Assembly (NCBI GenBank): GCA_963753685.1
Contig: CAVWDE010000001.1
Coordinates: 62,001-126,000 of the forward strand
Source: DATAOG01 sp963753685
GTDB lineage: Bacteria; Pseudomonadota; Alphaproteobacteria; Geminicoccales; Geminicoccaceae
Length of the DNA stretch: 64,000 bases
Reading direction: 5' to 3'
Part shown: positions 61,597-64,000 of the stretch, piece after piece
Layout of the letters: each line of letters opens with the position of its first letter
Position numbering within the stretch: position 1 is the stretch's first letter
Translations under genes and position numbers: made by a program
The notes under the pieces: model-generated
The model's input: the letters and a program-made list of their open reading frames with translations, nothing else
What the model was told of the DNA's origin: nothing
Databases searched by the model: none

Positions 61597-62070
61597 CTAC
61601 GCCCGGCCGTAGTTCGCGAGGCCGCGTTTCTCGAGATATTTCTGGTGGTGGTCCTCGGCCGGGTAGAAGCTCGAGAAGGGCGTGATCTCGGTCGCGATCG
61701 GACGCTTGTAGCGGCCGGACTGGTCGAGTTCGGCCTTGGATGCGCGTGCCGCGGCCTCCTGGTCGGCGTCGTGGACGAAGATCACCGAGCGGTACTGGCT
61801 GCCGACGTCTGGCCCCTGGCGGTTGACCTGGGTCGGATCGTGCTCGGCCCAGAACACCTCCAGCAGCTGCTGGTAGCTCACCTGCTCGGGATCGTAGTCG
61901 ACCTGGACGACCTCGGCGTGGCCGGTGCGCCCGCTGCAGACCTGGTGGTAGGTCGGCCTCGCCAGGCGGCCGCCGGCGTAGCCGACCATGGTCGAGCGCA
62001 CCCCCGGCACGCGTGCGAACGCGGCCTCCACGCCCCAGAAGCAACCCGCCCCGAAGGTCGCAATCGCCAT
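61597..62070 (-). CDS. msrA: Peptide-methionine (S)-S-oxide reductase MsrA (copy 2)
   Basis: Second MsrA, 157 residues from ATG 62070. Core motifs ATFGAGCFWGVEAAFARVPG, GYAGGRLARPTYHQVCSGRT and GSQYRSVIFVHDADQEAAAR. The C-terminus is short (PAEDHHQKYLEKRGLANYGR) and lacks a recycling Cys. It is clearly different from copy 1 (GCFWC versus GCFWG), so the two are ancient paralogues, not a recent duplication. Confidence 0.93.
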   Translation of the reverse strand: MAIATFGAGCFWGVEAAFARVPGVRSTMVGYAGGRLARPTYHQVCSGRTGHAEVVQVDYDPEQVSYQQLLEVFWAEHDPTQVNRQGPDVGSQYRSVIFVHDADQEAAARASKAELDQSGRYKRPIATEITPFSSFYPAEDHHQKYLEKRGLANYGRA

Positions 62071-62346
62071 CACCTGCGCTCCCTTGGTTCCGCCAGCCGA
62101 TACCGGGGTACTACCTTGGTGACGTGGCCGGCGGCCATCAAGGCCTGCCCTGGCATCAGGCCGATGTTTAAGGTTTAGCGTGGGTTAACCAGCGTCGCTA
62201 GCGTGGTCTCGCATCCTCGCGGTTGCCGTCAATCTCGGGACGGTGAAGTCCAGGTTGCCGGCGTGATTTGCAAATTAAGGTAAATGCGCGCAATATTGGA
62301 TCAAGTTGCCAGACCAACACGGCAGGCATTTGCTTCTCGGAGAACC

Positions 62347-62715
62347 ATGATGCGTCGATGGATGGTGATCGCGGCCAGCGTCGGGATCGGGCTGACCAGC
62401 GCGGCTGCCGCCTGGGCCGACAGCGCGCGGCCCTCGCCGCAGGTTCTGGTCCTCAGCCAGCGCCCCGGAGCGCCGGCGGCGCCGACAATTCTGCGCGGCT
62501 CGGCGGTGGCGCCCAAAGCCGCCGTGGCGGCCGAGGCCAGTGACACCACCCAGATCGTGTCCGGGCAGCAGCTGTGGCTGGTCGATCGGACGACCGGCGA
62601 GGTGCAGAGCTGCGTCAACCTGCAGACCGTGAACGTCGGCTTCCGCGAGATCCGCTGCACGACCGCCGAGTTCGGCGGCTACAGCCGGACCTTCGGCCGC
62701 AACTTCAGGCCCTGA
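62347..62715 (+). CDS. Hypothetical exported protein
   Basis: 122 residues: signal peptide MMRRWMVIAASVGIGLTSAA ending AAAWAD, an Ala/Pro-rich linker, then a small conserved-looking module QLWLVDRTTGEVQSCVNLQT, VGFREIRCTTAEFGGYSRTF with two cysteines that may form a disulfide. Two adjacent ATGs (62347, 62350) are possible starts. Upstream AT-rich sequence contains TTAA words (62168, 62183, 62274). No known family. Confidence 0.6.
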   Translation: MMRRWMVIAASVGIGLTSAAAAWADSARPSPQVLVLSQRPGAPAAPTILRGSAVAPKAAVAAEASDTTQIVSGQQLWLVDRTTGEVQSCVNLQTVNVGFREIRCTTAEFGGYSRTFGRNFRP

Positions 62716-62764
62716 GCCTCCGCGGGCGCGACCTCAAGCCCTGAGCCGCGCCCCGCAGGCAACT

Positions 62765-63709
62765 TCAAGTGCTTGAGCCGCGCCCTTGGGTGCGGGGGCC
62801 AGGCCGGCGGCGCAGCACCAGGGTGGTCCAGATGCTGACGTCGAGCCGCGCCTGGAGCGCCAGGCGGTGGCGCCGGTGGGCCTCGAGCACCCGCAGCGCC
62901 TGGCGATCGAGCAGGCCGGAGAGCACCAGGACGCCACCCGGCGCCAGGTGACCGGCGGTCGCGCGCGCCAGCTCGCACAAGGGGTCGGCCAGGATGTTGG
63001 CGACGATCAGCTCGTAGGGGCCGCCGGCGCGGACCATGGGGTTGCGGTAGCCCTCGCTCACCAGCGCGCGGATGCGATGGCCGACGCCGTTGCGTTCGGC
63101 GTTGGCGCGCGCCACCTCGACCGCGACCGGATCGTTGTCGGCGGCGATCACCCGCGCTGTCCAGAGCCTGGCCGCGGCGATCGCGAGGATGCCGGAGCCG
63201 CAGCCAAGGTCCAGGATGCGCCGGAACCGGCGCCGCCTGGCCAGGCGCTCGAGCGCCATGAGGCAGCCCTGGGTCGAGGCATGCTCGCCCGAGCCGAAGG
63301 CGAGCCCGGCATCCAGTTGGATCGAGAGCGTCCCCTCGGGCGGCGGGCCGGCGAGGTGGCTGCCGTGGACCCAGAACCGGCCGATCGGCTGGGCCGGAAA
63401 GCTCTCGGCGGTGCGGGCGAGCCAGTCGGTGGTCGCGACCGGCGCGACCGTGACGTCGATCCGCGCCAGGCCCGCGCGTTCGGCAAGCGGGGCGAGGCGC
63501 GCGGCCAGCGCCTCGCGCTCGGGCTCGGCGGAGTGCAGGAGCTCGACCCGCCAGAGCGCGCCGTCGGCGCCATCGGCCGCGGGCTGCTCGAAGGCCGCGA
63601 TGCTCAGCGCGTCGTCCTCGAGCGCGTCCAGGAACAGCGGCACCGCCGCCTGTGGCACCACGAAGCGGCTCTGCCAGAGCGGCGGCTCGGGCCTGGCTCC
63701 GGACGGCAT
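62765..63709 (-). CDS. prmA: Ribosomal protein L11 methyltransferase
   Basis: SAM-dependent methyltransferase acting on L11, about 314 residues. Motifs: GLAFGSGEHASTQGCLMALE, FRRILDLGCGSGILAIAAAR (SAM site) and ELIVANILADPLCELARATA (N-[IL]-L-A). The start was placed at ATG 63709 (MPSGARPEPPLWQSRF), four bases after the uvrD stop; an in-frame ATG/GTG further up would overlap uvrD. Order uvrD-prmA is common in alphaproteobacteria. Confidence 0.92.
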   Translation of the reverse strand: MPSGARPEPPLWQSRFVVPQAAVPLFLDALEDDALSIAAFEQPAADGADGALWRVELLHSAEPEREALAARLAPLAERAGLARIDVTVAPVATTDWLARTAESFPAQPIGRFWVHGSHLAGPPPEGTLSIQLDAGLAFGSGEHASTQGCLMALERLARRRRFRRILDLGCGSGILAIAAARLWTARVIAADNDPVAVEVARANAERNGVGHRIRALVSEGYRNPMVRAGGPYELIVANILADPLCELARATAGHLAPGGVLVLSGLLDRQALRVLEAHRRHRLALQARLDVSIWTTLVLRRRPGPRTQGRGSST

Positions 63710-63713
63710 CCGG

Positions 63714-64000
63714 TCAGGCCGGGGCGACAAAGCTGTCGATCACCTTCTTGGTGCCGGCCTTGTCGAAGGCGATCTCGAGCTTGTTGCCCTCGACCGCGAG
63801 CACGCGGCCATAGCCGAACTTCTCGTGGAAGATCCGCTGGCCGACCTCGAGCAGCTGGGTGCGCTTGGGCATGGCGCTGGTCAGCACGCGCGCCTGGCCC
63901 TCGATCAGGGGCGCCTTGCCGGCCGCGCGCATGCGCTGGAAGCCGGGGCCGCGGCCGCCGGCGCGCAGGTCGTCGAACCAGCCGCTCATCTGCGGCTCGG
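63714..64000 (-). CDS. uvrD: DNA helicase UvrD/PcrA, C-terminal end (5' part beyond window)
   Basis: The last 95 codons of a UvrD-type superfamily 1 helicase. The visible tail QLLEVGQRIFHEKFGYGRVL, then AVEGNKLEIAFDKAGTKKVI and DSFVAPA, is the UvrD/PcrA C-terminal Tudor-like domain that contacts RNA polymerase and the UvrABC system. Motor motifs lie outside the window. Confidence 0.85.
   Translation of the reverse strand, partial: EPQMSGWFDDLRAGGRGPGFQRMRAAGKAPLIEGQARVLTSAMPKRTQLLEVGQRIFHEKFGYGRVLAVEGNKLEIAFDKAGTKKVIDSFVAPA

Noticed and set aside
62160..62200. CtrA binding site (TTAA-N7-TTAA) before the exported hypothetical protein
   Set aside because: TTAA words are present but the spacing does not fit.

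Overview
The window is high-GC bacterial chromosome. Gene content points to an alphaproteobacterium: the order ffs-dnaX-ybaB-recR-def, an MmcB-type repair nuclease, a DUF2336 protein, the uvrD-prmA junction and MlaE/MlaF-type transporters. The style resembles Rhodospirillales/Geminicoccales-like lineages, but that rank is inference. There are no rRNA genes, intact tRNAs, CRISPR arrays or complete prophages.

Layout. (1) 1-10.7 kb is housekeeping: def, recR, ybaB, dnaX and the 4.5S/SRP RNA gene with a recognisable promoter (minus strand); nudC, mmcB, a DUF2336 gene; then dnaB-alr-mlaE-mlaF as a tightly overlapping plus-strand operon. (2) 10.7-14.9 kb is a compact phenylacetate-degradation operon, paaG-paaH-paaI-paaK. 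(3) 15-21.1 kb carries polyphosphate kinase with a tandem palindromic motif upstream, a GH15 glucoamylase/trehalase-like enzyme and a frameshifted sugar-acid dehydratase. (4) 21.1-27.3 kb is a gene-poor decayed stretch, then a branched-chain amino-acid ABC operon in which LivM and LivG are fused. (5) 27.3-28.5 kb is a graveyard of fragments: serine recombinase C-terminus, adenylate-cyclase N-terminus, WD40 blades. (6) 28.5-35.7 kb has a glycine-zipper lipoprotein, an EF-hand protein, msrA, two convergent ClC-family genes and a cystathionine gamma-synthase-family enzyme. (7) 35.7-47.5 kb is the accessory part. Two copies of a hairpin-rich interspersed repeat (about 36.3 and 44.6 kb) bracket an AT-rich membrane-protein gene, an FkbM methyltransferase, a class III cyclase, an aberrant ABC protein and a DagK-phosphoesterase-PAP2 operon. 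Just outside the second copy lies a lone AAA_13-type coiled-coil ATPase with a zinc-hook-like CxxC, flanked on its other side by a decayed initiator-tRNA 3' fragment. (8) 47.5-64 kb returns to core genes: an SBP_bac_5 protein, an AEC transporter, a hydratase, a RelE/AbrB toxin-antitoxin pair, lepA, pheT-pheS, rplT-rpmI with promoter and terminator, an oxidoreductase, a DUF4410 lipoprotein, a second msrA, prmA and the 3' end of uvrD.

Most promising for novelty: the solitary AAA_13 ATPase between a repeat and a tRNA scar; the degenerate ABC protein whose nucleotide-binding domain lacks the Walker A lysine and the catalytic glutamate and seems to contain three copies of a helical-domain motif; and the repeat pair, whose stems show a paired C-to-T/G-to-A change. 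At least three genes, including alr, which is usually essential, carry apparent single-base frameshifts, and fkbM carries a compensating pair. This raises the possibility of consensus errors in the assembly.
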